In this document: one piece after another, positions 7,171-15,468 of the stretch
Position numbering within the stretch: the first letter of the stretch is position 1
Layout: the number at the start of each line of letters is the position of its first letter
NCBI GenBank assembly: GCA_902768805.1
Contig: CACXMX010000005.1
Span: 1 to 46,746, forward strand
Reading direction: 5' to 3'
Source: Oscillospiraceae bacterium
GTDB lineage: Bacteria; Bacillota; Clostridia; Oscillospirales; Oscillospiraceae
Length of the DNA stretch: 46,746 nucleotides
Notes under the pieces: model-generated
Database searches by the model: none
The model's input: only the letters and a program-made list of their open reading frames with translations
What the model was told of the DNA's origin: nothing
Translations under genes and position numbers: made by a program

Positions 7171-8613
7171 TCAGGAAGCAGGGGCGGGAGGGACTTCAGG
7201 CGCCGTCAGGATCACCGCGCCCGACCAGCCCTCACCTGCGTTTCTTTCTATCGTACCGGAGGGCGGAGCCAGAAGATCCGTGTCCAGGACGGGCGTCTCG
7301 CGTTCTACCAGAAGGGACACGAATCGTTCCTCTCCGATCTCGCGCAGAACAAAGGTGTCGTCGGCACGGCGGTACAGGAGAAGCGGGACGCCGCTCTCGG
7401 AGGGGAGCGCCACGCCCAGATCATAGGCTGTGTCCGGTGAGAGCAGACCCTCCATGACCTTCTTTCCGGTCCGCGGAACGGCGGAGAAAAACGGCATGTC
7501 ACGGGAACAGAATTCTCCGCCGCCCAATGAGCCGTAGAGAAACACGACGCGGCAGTCGGTGGCCGTGGCAGACAGCTGGGTCAGCGAAGCCGGATCAAGC
7601 GGCTGACCGGTGGACACGCTGACAAATCCGGTTTCGGAGACAGACAGCCCGCCGCTCTTATAGCTCTCGCGAACGGCCGAAAGCAGCTTTTCGTATTTCG
7701 ACTGTTCCGCCGTGAGGACAGCCTCCCGTTCCAAAACGAGACTCTCGACCTCGCGGAGCAGAGGGTCGCGAAGCATATCCGCGGTAAGGGGATCGGTATC
7801 CTCGTACAGCCGGCGGACCGAATCGCGGTCACACAAAGAGAGAAGCTCCGCGAAAGCGTTTTCCCGTTCGTCGGCGGACAGGAGGGCGCGGATCTCCCAG
7901 TCCGGGATCTCCACATCGCCGCGCGAGCGTACGAACGACTCGACAAGCTCATCGCCGGATCCGACTCCGTACAGCGCCATGGTGTGAAGGAGCCCGGCGT
8001 CGGGCCGCAGTGAGCCCTCCAGAGAGGAGGCCAGTCCCTCATGGACGAGGATCAGCGCGTCTCCCTCGGGATAAGCGTCTTTCACCCGCGGGCTGACAGA
8101 GAGCCCGGGGATGACATAGGGGTGGGAAAAAACCTCCGGCCATCGGCTGCGCGGGATCGTCAGGTGGTTTCCGAAAGAGAGCTTTTCCGTCTGCAGAACC
8201 AGTCCGTTATCCCACGAGAGCGCGACGGACGCCCGATAGGACAGCGGAAGAAACCCCCATGTTTTGTACAGAGCATAGACGGTCAGCTTTCCGTCGGACA
8301 GCCTGAACCCGGCCGAGTCGATCCCCAGACGGGAAAGATCGGCGCGGATATCGTCGAGAAGGCCGTATCTGCGCGCGTACCAGTACAGATCCTCCCTGGT
8401 CAGACGAAGGGCAACGCTTCCGTCGTCCCTTACCGATCGGGCGGGGGTCTGCGATCCGTCGTACTCCGAGAGGAGCGCCGCGGCGTCGTCATAGCGCGCG
8501 GAGAGGCCCCGCCCGCCGAGGATCAGCAGCGCGGCGCCCGCGAGAACGATCGCGCAGACGACGATCAGCACGGCGATTATCCACTTTTTCCCTTTGGACG
8601 GGGAGTGGGGCAT
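7171..8613 (-). CDS. Membrane-anchored protein of unknown function
   Basis: A 480-residue protein that I do not recognise. Residues 1-10 are basic (PSKGKK), residues about 11-34 form one hydrophobic helix, and the remaining 445 residues should be outside the cell. No Cys pairs, no catalytic motif and no repeat are obvious; the composition is mixed alpha/beta with an acidic bias. A segment near residues 55-160 (LRLTREDLYWYARRYGLLDD) could be an SH3-like or docking domain but this is not supported by a motif. Convergent with the phosphatase and divergent from the L10 operon, so context does not assign a role. Confidence 0.75.
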   Translation of the reverse strand: MPHSPSKGKKWIIAVLIVVCAIVLAGAALLILGGRGLSARYDDAAALLSEYDGSQTPARSVRDDGSVALRLTREDLYWYARRYGLLDDIRADLSRLGIDSAGFRLSDGKLTVYALYKTWGFLPLSYRASVALSWDNGLVLQTEKLSFGNHLTIPRSRWPEVFSHPYVIPGLSVSPRVKDAYPEGDALILVHEGLASSLEGSLRPDAGLLHTMALYGVGSGDELVESFVRSRGDVEIPDWEIRALLSADERENAFAELLSLCDRDSVRRLYEDTDPLTADMLRDPLLREVESLVLEREAVLTAEQSKYEKLLSAVRESYKSGGLSVSETGFVSVSTGQPLDPASLTQLSATATDCRVVFLYGSLGGGEFCSRDMPFFSAVPRTGKKVMEGLLSPDTAYDLGVALPSESGVPLLLYRRADDTFVLREIGEERFVSLLVERETPVLDTDLLAPPSGTIERNAGEGWSGAVILTAPEVPPAPAS

Positions 8614-8739
8614 GACGGCACCTCACATACAGCACTTGCCGGAGCGGGCCGGGGCTGCCGCGGATGCTCCGCCTGCGGGCCGTCCCGTTCGGGCCGCTTT
8701 TATCTTAAACGATTTGCTCTAAAAAGCAAGAAAAAAGTA

Positions 8740-8769
8740 TTGACAAATCCGTGGGAGATGATATTATAT
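8740..8769 (+). promoter_or_regulatory. Promoter of the rplJ-rplL operon
   Basis: TTGACA (8740-8745) with a -10 region TATTATAT (8762-8769; spacing 16-18 depending on register). The leader RNA begins just downstream. Confidence 0.85.
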
Positions 8770-8780
8770 CTGAGCGCTCC

Positions 8781-8877
8781 AAAGACAGCAGGTGGCGTTC
8801 CGCCGTAAATCCTGCCGAGGAAAGCACGATGATCGAATTGTGTGTCCTTCTGTCTTTACGGCGGAAGGACCTTTTCT
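8781..8877 (+). ncRNA. Ribosomal protein L10 leader with attenuator
   Basis: The 5' untranslated RNA has the Firmicutes L10-leader signature: AAAGACAG (8781-8788) followed by GCAGGTGGC and TCCTGCCGAGG, closing on CTGTCTTT (8850-8857). The closing strand also belongs to a competing hairpin, GTCCTTC (8844-8850) with GAAGGAC (8864-8870), followed by CTTTTCTTTC, which reads as a terminator. In the known mechanism, L10 (with L12) binds the leader and reduces expression of its own operon; here the two foldings are mutually exclusive. Confidence 0.85.
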
Positions 8878-8914
8878 TTCGGGCGCGAAAACATATACCC
8901 CGGAGGTGAAATCA

Positions 8915-9445
8915 TTGCCTAACGCAAAGGTTCTCAGCGAGAAACAGGCCATCGTGGAAGCTCTGACTCAGCGCATCTCCAACGCCGCGTCCGGCGTCCT
9001 TGTCGATTACAAGGGCATCAACGTGGCTGAGGATACCGCTCTGCGCCGCGAGCTGCGCGCCGCCGGCATCGAGTACACCGTCGTGAAGAACACTCTGCTC
9101 CGCTTTGCCGTGGACAAGTGCAATTTCAACGAGTTCGACTCTCTGCTCAACGGCACCACCTCTCTGGCCACCACCGAGGGCGATCCCATCGCTCCCATCC
9201 GCATCGTCAGCGAGAACGCCAAGAAGCTCAACGGCAAGTTCGAGATCAAGGGCGGCTTCATGGAGGGGAAGGTCCTCTCCCTGGACGAGCTCAACGAGAT
9301 CGCGCAGCTTCCCGGCAAGGACGCCCTGTATTCCAAGGTGTTCGGAACTCTGCTGGCACCCATCACCAGCCTGGCCGTCGTTCTCGGCCAGATCCTGGAG
9401 CAGAAGGGCGGCTCCCTGGAGTCCGCCGAGCCCGCCGCCGAGTGA
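8915..9445 (+). CDS. rplJ: 50S ribosomal protein L10
   Basis: A 176-residue protein starting at TTG 8915, chosen because GGAGGTGAAATCA precedes it and the product begins MPNAKVLSEKQ as L10 does; upstream in-frame ATG codons fall within the structured leader. VLVDYKGINVAE and EYTVVKNTLLRFA are conserved L10 segments. L10 anchors the L7/L12 stalk dimers on 23S rRNA and is the autogenous repressor. The C-terminal tail (LGQILEQKGGSLESAE) is the helix that carries L12. Here rplJ is not preceded by rplK-rplA. Confidence 0.95.
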   Translation: MPNAKVLSEKQAIVEALTQRISNAASGVLVDYKGINVAEDTALRRELRAAGIEYTVVKNTLLRFAVDKCNFNEFDSLLNGTTSLATTEGDPIAPIRIVSENAKKLNGKFEIKGGFMEGKVLSLDELNEIAQLPGKDALYSKVFGTLLAPITSLAVVLGQILEQKGGSLESAEPAAE

Positions 9446-9484
9446 TCGGCAAACACATCTGATTAATTTAGGAGGAAATCATCA

Positions 9485-9856
9485 ATGGCTAGCGAAAAAG
9501 TAACCGCTCTTATCGAAGAAGTCAAGGCTCTGTCCGTCCTGGAACTGGCTGACCTGGTGCACGCTCTGGAGGAGGCTTTCGGCGTCTCCGCCGCCGCCGC
9601 TGCCGCTCCCGCCGCCGCCGCTGCTGCCGCTCCCGTCGAGGAGAAGACCGAGTTCGACGTCGTCATGACCGAGTTCGGTGCCGAGAAGATCAAGGTCATC
9701 AAGGAAGTCCGCGGCATGCTGGGTCTGGGCCTGGCCGAGGCCAAGGCTCTGGTCGAAGGCGTTCCCGCCAAGATCAAGGAAGGCGTCACCAAGGAAGAGG
9801 CCGAAGAGATCAAGGGCAAGCTGGAAGCCGTCGGCGCCAAGGTCGAGCTCAAGTAA
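9485..9856 (+). CDS. rplL: 50S ribosomal protein L7/L12
   Basis: A 123-residue stalk protein. The N-terminal dimerisation helices ([24 protein letters not shown]) are followed by an Ala/Pro hinge of about 20 residues and the C-terminal factor-binding domain with [26 protein letters not shown], which recruits translational GTPases. It follows rplJ by 39 bases with AGGAGG at good distance. The usual next gene, rpoB, is absent; rpsF follows. Confidence 0.96.
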   Translation: MASEKVTALIEEVKALSVLELADLVHALEEAFGVSAAAAAAPAAAAAAAPVEEKTEFDVVMTEFGAEKIKVIKEVRGMLGLGLAEAKALVEGVPAKIKEGVTKEEAEEIKGKLEAVGAKVELK

Positions 9857-9858
9857 GA

Positions 9859-9905
9859 GACTCGTTATCACCGCCTTGCTCCCCGCGCGACGGGGGGCCG
9901 AAGTC
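9859..9905 (+). promoter_or_regulatory. Candidate S6:S18 leader motif upstream of rpsF
   Basis: An outer helix GACT (9859-9862) with AGTC (9902-9905) encloses an inner hairpin CTCCCCG (9879-9885) with CGGGGGG (9891-9897). The trinucleotide CCG (9898-9900) is left unpaired between the two helices on the 3' side. This matches the described rpsF leader in which an S6:S18 complex recognises a CCG bulge. The outer helix is only four pairs, so the call is tentative. Confidence 0.45.
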
Positions 9906-9925
9906 CAGAAGGAGGACAATCATAA

Positions 9926-10222
9926 ATGGCTAAGACCACCGAAAAGTACGAGGTCCTTTACGTTCTCAACCCCAACCTTTCCGAGGAAGAGACTCAGGGC
10001 GTCGTGGAAAAGTTCAAGACTCTCATCGAGCAGAACGGCACCATCGACGAGATGGACGAGTGGGGCAAGCGCAAGCTGGCCTACGAGATCAACTATCTCA
10101 CCGAGGGATATTATGTCCTGGTCAAGTTCACCTCCGGCCCGGAGTTCCCGGCGGAGCTGGACCGTGTGCTGGGCATCACCGACGGCGTGATCCGGTCTTT
10201 GGTCACGCTGCGGGCTGAGTGA
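9926..10222 (+). CDS. rpsF: 30S ribosomal protein S6
   Basis: A 98-residue protein with the S6 ferredoxin-like fold: YEVLYVLNPNLSEEE at the start, DEWGKRKLAYEINYLTEGYYVLVKF in the core and LDRVLGITDGVIRSLV near the end. It pairs with S18 on the 30S platform. AAGGAGG lies at the expected distance from the ATG. The order rpsF-ssb-rpsR is the classical one. It follows rplL by 69 bases with no terminator, so it may share the L10 transcript. Confidence 0.96.
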   Translation: MAKTTEKYEVLYVLNPNLSEEETQGVVEKFKTLIEQNGTIDEMDEWGKRKLAYEINYLTEGYYVLVKFTSGPEFPAELDRVLGITDGVIRSLVTLRAE

Positions 10223-10236
10223 TCCGGAGGAAGGAT

Positions 10237-10701
10237 ATGCTGAACCATATCGTCCTCATGGGGCGCCTGACCCGTGACCCCGAGCTGCGCTACACCGCTT
10301 CCAACGTCCCTGTCGCTTCGTTCACCGTAGCGGTGGACCGGGACTATGGACGCGGCGAGAACGGCGAAAAGCAGACCGATTTCATCAATGTTTCCGCCTG
10401 GCGGCAGACCGGGGAGTTTGTCTCCAAGTACTTCACCAAGGGAAGCATGATCGCGGTCTCGGGCCGTCTGCAGATCCGGGATTACACCGACCGTGACGGC
10501 AACCGCCGTACCGCGGCCGAAGTCGTGGCCGACAACGTCTACTTCGGAGACAGCCGGCGCCGGGATGACGGCGACCAGCCCGCACGTTCTTCCTACAGCC
10601 CCTCCGGCCGCAGCGGATCTCAGGACAGCGTCCGCCGCGCCGACCCCGCGCCCGGGGCCTTTGAAGACCTGAGCGATGACGACGGCGAACTGCCGTTTTG
10701 A
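10237..10701 (+). CDS. ssb: Single-stranded DNA-binding protein
   Basis: A 154-residue protein. The start at 10237 is chosen because CGGAGGAAGG precedes it and the product begins [20 protein letters not shown], as SSB does. The OB fold spans about 1-105 ([47 protein letters not shown]). A Ser/Gly/Arg-rich linker leads to the acidic tip DDDGELPF, which binds partner proteins of replication and repair. It lies between rpsF and rpsR, as is usual. Confidence 0.95.
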   Translation: MLNHIVLMGRLTRDPELRYTASNVPVASFTVAVDRDYGRGENGEKQTDFINVSAWRQTGEFVSKYFTKGSMIAVSGRLQIRDYTDRDGNRRTAAEVVADNVYFGDSRRRDDGDQPARSSYSPSGRSGSQDSVRRADPAPGAFEDLSDDDGELPF

Positions 10702-10718
10702 CGAAAGGAGTTTTGAAC

Positions 10719-10964
10719 ATGGCTTTTGATAAGTCTGCCGGTCCGCAGAAGAACCGCAAGCGCAGGAAAGTCTGCCAGTTCTGCGTGGACAAGGCCCAGT
10801 TTATCGATTATAAGGATACCGCCAAGCTGCGCAAGTACCTCTCCGAGCGGAGCAAGATCCTGCCCCGCCGCACCACCGGCACCTGCGCGTATCATCAGCG
10901 GATGCTCACCGAGGCGATCAAGCGCTCCCGTCAGGTCGCGCTTCTGCCTTACGTGACCGACTGA
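10719..10964 (+). CDS. rpsR: 30S ribosomal protein S18 (Cys-containing form)
   Basis: An 81-residue protein from the ATG at 10719 (AAAGGAG eight bases before). [42 protein letters not shown] are S18 hallmarks. The CxxC plus C/H pair (CQFC ... TCAYH) marks the zinc-ribbon-like C+ version, which some genomes replace by a Cys-free paralogue under zinc shortage. Last gene before a strong bidirectional terminator. Confidence 0.95.
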   Translation: MAFDKSAGPQKNRKRRKVCQFCVDKAQFIDYKDTAKLRKYLSERSKILPRRTTGTCAYHQRMLTEAIKRSRQVALLPYVTD

Positions 10965-10972
10965 AGACGAGA

Positions 10973-11005
10973 AAAAAGCTCCTGCCCTGAGGGGCGGGAG
11001 CTTTT
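10973..11005. terminator. Bidirectional terminator between rpsR and the dCMP deaminase gene
   Basis: A stem with AAAAGCTCC / GGAGCTTTT as its outer part (about 10974-10987 with 10992-11005) ends in T-runs on both strands. Confidence 0.9.
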
Positions 11006-11029
11006 CTCATGATACGGACCGGCGCGCCG

Positions 11030-11509
11030 TTATTTCGGCAGGGAATCGTCCAGATAGACCCAGTCGCGCACCAGGGTCGTGGTATACTCTGTTTCGCTGA
11101 CGCGGCAGACGACCTGCTTGATGCCCGCGTTGATGATGAGGCGCCGGCACATGGCGCAGGGCGTGGTATTGGGGTAGTACTCCCCGGTCTTCGCGTCCCG
11201 GCCCACCAGATAAAGAGTCGCGCCGATCATATCCTGCCGCGAGGCGGAAATGATCGCATTGGCTTCGGCGTGTACGCTGCGGCAGAGCTCGTACCGCTCA
11301 CCGGCGGGGACGTTGAGACTCTCCCGCGCGCAGTAATTCAGGTCCGTGCAGTTGCGGCGGCCCCGCGGAGCGCCGTTGTAGCCGGTGGCGACGATCTCGT
11401 CGTCGCGGACGATCGTGGCCCCGAAACGGCGGCGGAGGCAGGTGCTGCGCTTCTGCGCCGCGTCTGCGATATCGAGATAATAGTTTTCCTTGCTGCGTCT
11501 TTGATCCAT
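11030..11509 (-). CDS. dCMP deaminase family protein (ComEB-like)
   Basis: A 159-residue zinc hydrolase from the ATG at 11509 (MDQRRSKENYYLDIADAAQKRSTC). HAEANAI carries the zinc His and the catalytic Glu, and PCAMCRRLIINAGI the two zinc Cys. GYNGAPRGRRNC is the substrate loop typical of deoxycytidylate deaminases, which make dUMP for thymidylate synthesis. Length agrees with the family. The frame continues upstream to 11575, but that stretch contains the promoter. The Shine-Dalgarno candidate GGAAGGGA is about 14 bases away, somewhat far. Confidence 0.88.
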   Translation of the reverse strand: MDQRRSKENYYLDIADAAQKRSTCLRRRFGATIVRDDEIVATGYNGAPRGRRNCTDLNYCARESLNVPAGERYELCRSVHAEANAIISASRQDMIGATLYLVGRDAKTGEYYPNTTPCAMCRRLIINAGIKQVVCRVSETEYTTTLVRDWVYLDDSLPK

Positions 11510-11545
11510 GGAAAGATGACCGTCCCTTCCCTTTTTCTCCCGTTT

Positions 11546-11575
11546 ATTGTATCCCGTACCGCCGTGATTCGTCAA
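11546..11575 (-). promoter_or_regulatory. Promoter of the dCMP deaminase gene
   Basis: TTGACG (11570-11575), an 18-base spacer and TACAAT (11546-11551) on the minus strand. Confidence 0.75.
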
Positions 11576-11603
11576 CGGTTTTTCTTGCCGGAGGTGCCGA
11601 TCC

Positions 11604-12224
11604 GTGACTGTGAATTATTATAAGGAAATGGAAGCGCGGATCGCCGCGTTGGGCGGCTCGCGGCCGAAACTGCTGCTGCACAGCTGCTGCGGCCCCTGTT
11701 CAAGCGCCGTTCTCGAGCTGCTCACGCGGTATTTCGACACGACCGTCTTCTTTTACAATCCCAACATCCTGCCCGCGGAGGAATTTGAAAAACGGCTCTA
11801 CTGGCAGAAATACCTGCTGGAAAAGGCCCCCTTCTGCTCGGATGTGAAGCTGATCGTCCCCGACAGAGACGAAGGCGCCTTTCGCGCGGCCGCGAAAGGG
11901 CTGGAAAACGAGCCCGAAGGCGGCGCGCGCTGTACGGAATGCTTTGCCCTGCGTCTGGGCCGTACGGCCGAAACGGCGAGAGACCTGGGCTTCGATGTGT
12001 TCTGCACCACGCTCACCGTCTCGCCCCATAAAAACGCGGCGCGCATCAACGCCATCGGGGAACGGCTCGCGCCGGAGTTCGGCGTGCGGTGGCTGCCCTC
12101 CGATTTTAAAAAGAAAGACGGATACCGCCGCAGCATAGAGCTGAGCCGCGAGTACGGTCTTTACCGTCAGGCATGGTGTGGCTGCGGCTGGCCGGAGCGG
12201 GAAAGCCCTCCCGGGACGGCGTAA
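11604..12224 (+). CDS. queH: Epoxyqueuosine reductase QueH
   Basis: A 206-residue cytosolic enzyme for the last step of queuosine synthesis in tRNA (epoxyqueuosine to queuosine), the non-orthologous replacement of QueG. Conserved parts are all present: LLHSCCGPCSS, RCTECFALRL, TTLTVSPHKN, DFKKKDGYRRSIELSREYGLYRQ and WCGCGW; the Cys residues bind the Fe-S cluster and metal. The GTG at 11604 follows GGAGG by nine bases. It stands alone, divergent from the deaminase, with no other queuosine gene in the window. Confidence 0.93.
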   Translation: MTVNYYKEMEARIAALGGSRPKLLLHSCCGPCSSAVLELLTRYFDTTVFFYNPNILPAEEFEKRLYWQKYLLEKAPFCSDVKLIVPDRDEGAFRAAAKGLENEPEGGARCTECFALRLGRTAETARDLGFDVFCTTLTVSPHKNAARINAIGERLAPEFGVRWLPSDFKKKDGYRRSIELSREYGLYRQAWCGCGWPERESPPGTA

Positions 12225-12237
12225 AGGGAAGTTTTCA

Positions 12238-12267
12238 TTGACAATCCGCTTGTTTTTAAGATATAAT
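12238..12267 (+). promoter_or_regulatory. Promoter of the rpmH operon
   Basis: TTGACA (12238-12243), an 18-base spacer and TATAAT (12262-12267), about 70 bases before rpmH. Confidence 0.85.
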
Positions 12268-12335
12268 CCATATTCGCCTACTGCGCCGGCTCTCCGGTGT
12301 CGAGTATAGAATTCTGATGAAAGGATGTGCCCAGA

Positions 12336-12470
12336 ATGTTCCGTACGTTCCAGCCCAAGAAGCGTCAGCGCTCCAAGGAGCACGGCTTCCGCAAGAGAAT
12401 GTCCACCGCCAACGGCCGTAAGGTCCTGGCCCGCCGCCGCGCCAAGGGTCGCAAGGAGCTCTCCGCCTGA
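12336..12470 (+). CDS. rpmH: 50S ribosomal protein L34
   Basis: A 44-residue, strongly basic protein: [20 protein letters not shown] at the start and [18 protein letters not shown] at the end, the standard L34 sequence with its usual length. It binds 23S rRNA domain III. AAAGGATG lies upstream. First gene of the conserved rpmH-rnpA-yidD-yidC-khpB cluster; dnaA, which often lies divergently upstream, is replaced by queH. Confidence 0.97.
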   Translation: MFRTFQPKKRQRSKEHGFRKRMSTANGRKVLARRRAKGRKELSA

Positions 12471-12516
12471 GCGAGAAGAGAAGAGGGGGACCCTTTTCGA
12501 GCGATCCGGTGAAGTG

Positions 12517-12864
12517 ATGCAGTATACCACTACCCTTAAAAGGAATAACGATTTCCGCCGGCTGTACGCCAAAGGCAGAAGCGCGGTCATGCCTACCATG
12601 GTGATCTACGCCCGCAGCAACAAAAGCGGGGAGAACCGGGTGGGCTTTACCGTTACGGTCAAACTCGGCCACGCGGTGACGCGCAACCGTGTGCGCCGCC
12701 GCCTTCGCGAGATCTATCGGCTCCACGAGTCGGAACTGCGCCGCGGGTCCGATCTGGTGGTCGTGGCCAGGGGCCGCAGCGTCGATGCCTCGTTCCGCCG
12801 GCTGGAGCACGACTTCCTTGCCGCCTGCTCCGGGCTGTCGCTTTTGGAGGAGGGCCGGCAGTGA
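12517..12864 (+). CDS. rnpA: Ribonuclease P protein component
   Basis: A 115-residue basic protein that assists the RNase P RNA in trimming tRNA 5' ends. [17 protein letters not shown] is the N-terminal signature and the RNR motif is seen in [18 protein letters not shown]. The ATG at 12517 is directly preceded by GTG and GGTGAA; an earlier in-frame start would overlap rpmH. The stop overlaps the yidD start by four bases. Confidence 0.94.
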   Translation: MQYTTTLKRNNDFRRLYAKGRSAVMPTMVIYARSNKSGENRVGFTVTVKLGHAVTRNRVRRRLREIYRLHESELRRGSDLVVVARGRSVDASFRRLEHDFLAACSGLSLLEEGRQ

Positions 12865-13079
12865 AGTCTTTTCTGCTTGCGCTGATCCGGTTTTACCGTA
12901 AGCACATTTCCCCCTACACACCGCCGAGCTGCCGCTTTGTGCCCACGTGTTCGGAATACGCCATGACGGCTATCGAACGTTACGGGGCCTTAAAAGGGGG
13001 CCTGCTGGCGATCCGCCGTATCGCCCGGTGCCATCCCTTTCACCGGGGGGAGCACGATTTTTATGACCCGGTGCCATGA
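12861..13079 (+). CDS. yidD: Membrane protein insertion efficiency factor YidD
   Basis: A 72-residue amphipathic protein with the full family signature: [34 protein letters not shown], and [20 protein letters not shown]. It acts at the inner face of the membrane with YidC. GTG start overlapping the rnpA stop (GTGA), with GGAGGAGGG upstream, so translation is coupled. Confidence 0.95.
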   Translation: MKSFLLALIRFYRKHISPYTPPSCRFVPTCSEYAMTAIERYGALKGGLLAIRRIARCHPFHRGEHDFYDPVP

Positions 13080-13106
13080 ACCGGAAAACACTACTGTGAG
13101 ACGGGA

Positions 13107-14312
13107 GTGATCACCATCAAGTTTCTGGGATCCATATTGCTGTTTTTCTGCGATACTTTCGGAAACTACGGCTGGGCGATCCTGGCCTTCGGCCTGATCG
13201 TCAAACTGATCATGCTGCCCTTCCAGATGAAGAGCAAAAAGAGCATGATGCGTACCCAGACCCTGACTCCCCGCGTCAAGGAACTGGAAAAAAAGTACAA
13301 GGGAAACCAGCAGAAATATCAGGAGGAAGTGTCCAAGCTCTATAAGAATGCCGGAGTGAATCCCATGTCCGGCTGCCTTTGGACGCTGATCCCCTTCCCG
13401 ATCATCATCATCCTGTACCGCGTGGTACAGAAGCCGCTGAGCAACATGATGGGTCTGGCCTCCGAAGAGGTCACCTCGCTCACCGAGCTGCTCACCAACC
13501 TGGGATATTTCACGGCCTCCGCCGGCAGCCGTTCTTCGTTCTATGATGAGCTGCGCGTGGCCGACGCCCTGCACGGGCATTTCACCGAGATCCTGTCCAA
13601 TCCCGCCGTGACGGGATTCGCGGACAAGCTTCGGGATATCGATTTCAACTTCTTCGGCCTGAACCTCTCCGCGACGCCCAAGCTGTTTTTCTCATCCGGC
13701 GGATTTACCTGGTCTGCTTTCGCGCTGTTCCTGATCCCGTTCATCTCTGCCGGCGTGTCCTGGCTGCAGATGGCCATGGCTCAGAAGAACCAGCCGACCA
13801 CCGACGCTCAGACGGCTCAGACCAGCAAGACCATGAACATGATGATGCCGCTGATGAGCGTGTGGATCTGCTTTTCCATGCCCGCCCTGATGGGCGTGTA
13901 CTGGATAGAGCAGAGCGTTCTGGCCATTGTTCAGGAAGAGATCCTCACAAAGATCTATCAGAGACAGGTGGATGCCGAGATGTCCGGCTTCCTGGCCGCG
14001 GAGCGCGCCAAAGAAGAGGAGATCGAACGCCGCCGCGCCGAAACGGAGCGCCTGCGCGCCGACGGGAAGACCCAGCAGAACACCAACACCAGCAAAAAAA
14101 GGCTGGCGGCCGCCGAGCGCAACGCCGAGGAGCAGCGCCAGGCAGCGGCCCGCGCCGCCGAGCGCGCCGCGCGGGGCATCGTCGAAGACATCCCGCCCTC
14201 TCAGGTGGGAACCCGCCGTTATGCCCGAGGCAGAGCCTACGATCCGGACCGTTACGCCGATGAGGCTTCGGAGGCGGAACGTCCCTCGACCGTTGAGGAG
14301 AATGAGGAGTAA
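13107..14312 (+). CDS. yidC: Membrane protein insertase YidC/Oxa1 family
   Basis: A 401-residue insertase with about five hydrophobic segments. The first helix holds Lys33 (GLIVKLIMLPF), at the position of the groove Arg in SpoIIIJ; the cytoplasmic hairpin VKELEKKYKGNQQKYQEEVSKLYK and GVNPMSGCLWTLIPFPIIIILY follow. There is no lipobox at the N-terminus, unlike Bacillus SpoIIIJ. The last 90 residues are a charged Arg/Glu/Ala-rich coiled-coil-like tail, longer than usual, which could touch the ribosome. GTG start at 13107; the khpB start follows the stop by two bases. Confidence 0.92.
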   Translation: MITIKFLGSILLFFCDTFGNYGWAILAFGLIVKLIMLPFQMKSKKSMMRTQTLTPRVKELEKKYKGNQQKYQEEVSKLYKNAGVNPMSGCLWTLIPFPIIIILYRVVQKPLSNMMGLASEEVTSLTELLTNLGYFTASAGSRSSFYDELRVADALHGHFTEILSNPAVTGFADKLRDIDFNFFGLNLSATPKLFFSSGGFTWSAFALFLIPFISAGVSWLQMAMAQKNQPTTDAQTAQTSKTMNMMMPLMSVWICFSMPALMGVYWIEQSVLAIVQEEILTKIYQRQVDAEMSGFLAAERAKEEEIERRRAETERLRADGKTQQNTNTSKKRLAAAERNAEEQRQAAARAAERAARGIVEDIPPSQVGTRRYARGRAYDPDRYADEASEAERPSTVEENEE

Positions 14313-14314
14313 CA

Positions 14315-15343
14315 ATGATCCAATCCATAGAAACCACCGGCAAGACCACTGAGGACGCGCTTAAGGCGGCTTTGGCGGAGCTGGGGCTGACCAGGGATGA
14401 GGTCTCCGTAGAGATCGTTACCATGCCCAAATCCGGTTTCTTCGGCATCGGCGCCGTACCGGCGAAGCTGCGTGTCAGTTTCGATGACGGACGCCCCGAG
14501 CCGCAGGCAGTGCCCGAGAGAGAGAAGAAGCCGGCTGCTGAAAAAAAGCCCGCTCCCGCGAGGAATCCCGGCTCCGAAAAGAAACCCGCGGCAGCCAAGG
14601 CCCCGAAAGCCAAGGCGCCCGCCTCGGCTCCGGCCCACGCGCCGGAAAGCGCGGCGAGACCTGCGGGAAGCCGGGAGGAAGAGGCGGAGACCTTCCTCCG
14701 CGGCCTTCTTGAGCGCATGGGCGTGGAGTGCACCATCGCCATCGCTCCGCGCGAGGGCGGCGGGATGGACATCACGCTCGACGGAGAAAACATGGGCGCC
14801 GTCATCGGCCGAAAGGGCGAAACTCTCGACGCCATCCAGCATCTTGTCAACTACACCGTCAACCGCGGCAGCGACAAGCACATGCACATCAATGTGGATG
14901 CCGAGGGCTACCGCTCCAAGCGCGAGGAGACTTTGGTGAACCTGGCCCACAAGATGGCGGCCAAGGTTCTGAAGTATAAGCGCTCCATGGCCTTTGAGCC
15001 CATGAATTCCTATGAGCGGCATGTGATCCATACCGCACTGCAGGATGTGGAGGGCGTATCCACGAACTCCATCGGCACCGAGCCCAACAGACGCGTGGTC
15101 GTCAATTACGAGCGCCCGGCCGGAGAAAGCGCCGAGCCTCCGCGCCGGGACCGCGGCCGCCGTGAGCGAAACCGCTCCGGCCGCTCCGACCGTCCCGCCG
15201 CTCCGAAGCCGGCTCCCGCGGAGGAACCGGAGAATCGGACGGCAGCCCCGGTCGAGGAGACCGCGTATGTCGCGCCGCCCCCGCCGCCGGAGGACTATAC
15301 TCCCCCGGTCAAGAACAAGCCGCAGGCCCGCGAGTGGTGCTGA
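14315..15343 (+). CDS. khpB: RNA-binding protein KhpB/Jag
   Basis: A 342-residue protein: Jag-N domain (1-50, with MPKSGFFGIGAVPAKLRV), Ala/Lys/Pro linker (60-125), KH domain with GxxG in VIGRKGETLDAIQHL, R3H domain with ERHVIH, and a basic then Pro-rich tail (from 275). KhpB with KhpA binds many RNAs and influences division and cell elongation in other Firmicutes. TGAGGAGTAAC gives the start. Last gene of the rpmH cluster, ahead of a terminator; the usual next genes mnmE-mnmG are missing here. Confidence 0.93.
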   Translation: MIQSIETTGKTTEDALKAALAELGLTRDEVSVEIVTMPKSGFFGIGAVPAKLRVSFDDGRPEPQAVPEREKKPAAEKKPAPARNPGSEKKPAAAKAPKAKAPASAPAHAPESAARPAGSREEEAETFLRGLLERMGVECTIAIAPREGGGMDITLDGENMGAVIGRKGETLDAIQHLVNYTVNRGSDKHMHINVDAEGYRSKREETLVNLAHKMAAKVLKYKRSMAFEPMNSYERHVIHTALQDVEGVSTNSIGTEPNRRVVVNYERPAGESAEPPRRDRGRRERNRSGRSDRPAAPKPAPAEEPENRTAAPVEETAYVAPPPPPEDYTPPVKNKPQAREWC

Positions 15344-15365
15344 CCCGAAATAACGTTATGCCGCA

Positions 15366-15400
15366 GGAGCGTCCCGACAAAGCCGGGGCGCTCCTTTTCT
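15366..15400 (+). terminator. Terminator of the rpmH-khpB operon
   Basis: An 11-pair stem (15366-15376 with 15384-15394) is followed by TTTTCTTT. Confidence 0.9.
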
Positions 15401-15412
15401 TTCCTCGCGGTT

Positions 15413-15441
15413 TTGACCTCCGGATGCGGACGTGATACAAT
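15413..15441 (+). promoter_or_regulatory. Promoter of the esterase gene
   Basis: TTGACC (15413-15418), a 17-base spacer and TACAAT (15436-15441). Confidence 0.75.
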
Positions 15442-15468
15442 GAAAAAAAGGATCGTCGGAGGAAAACG

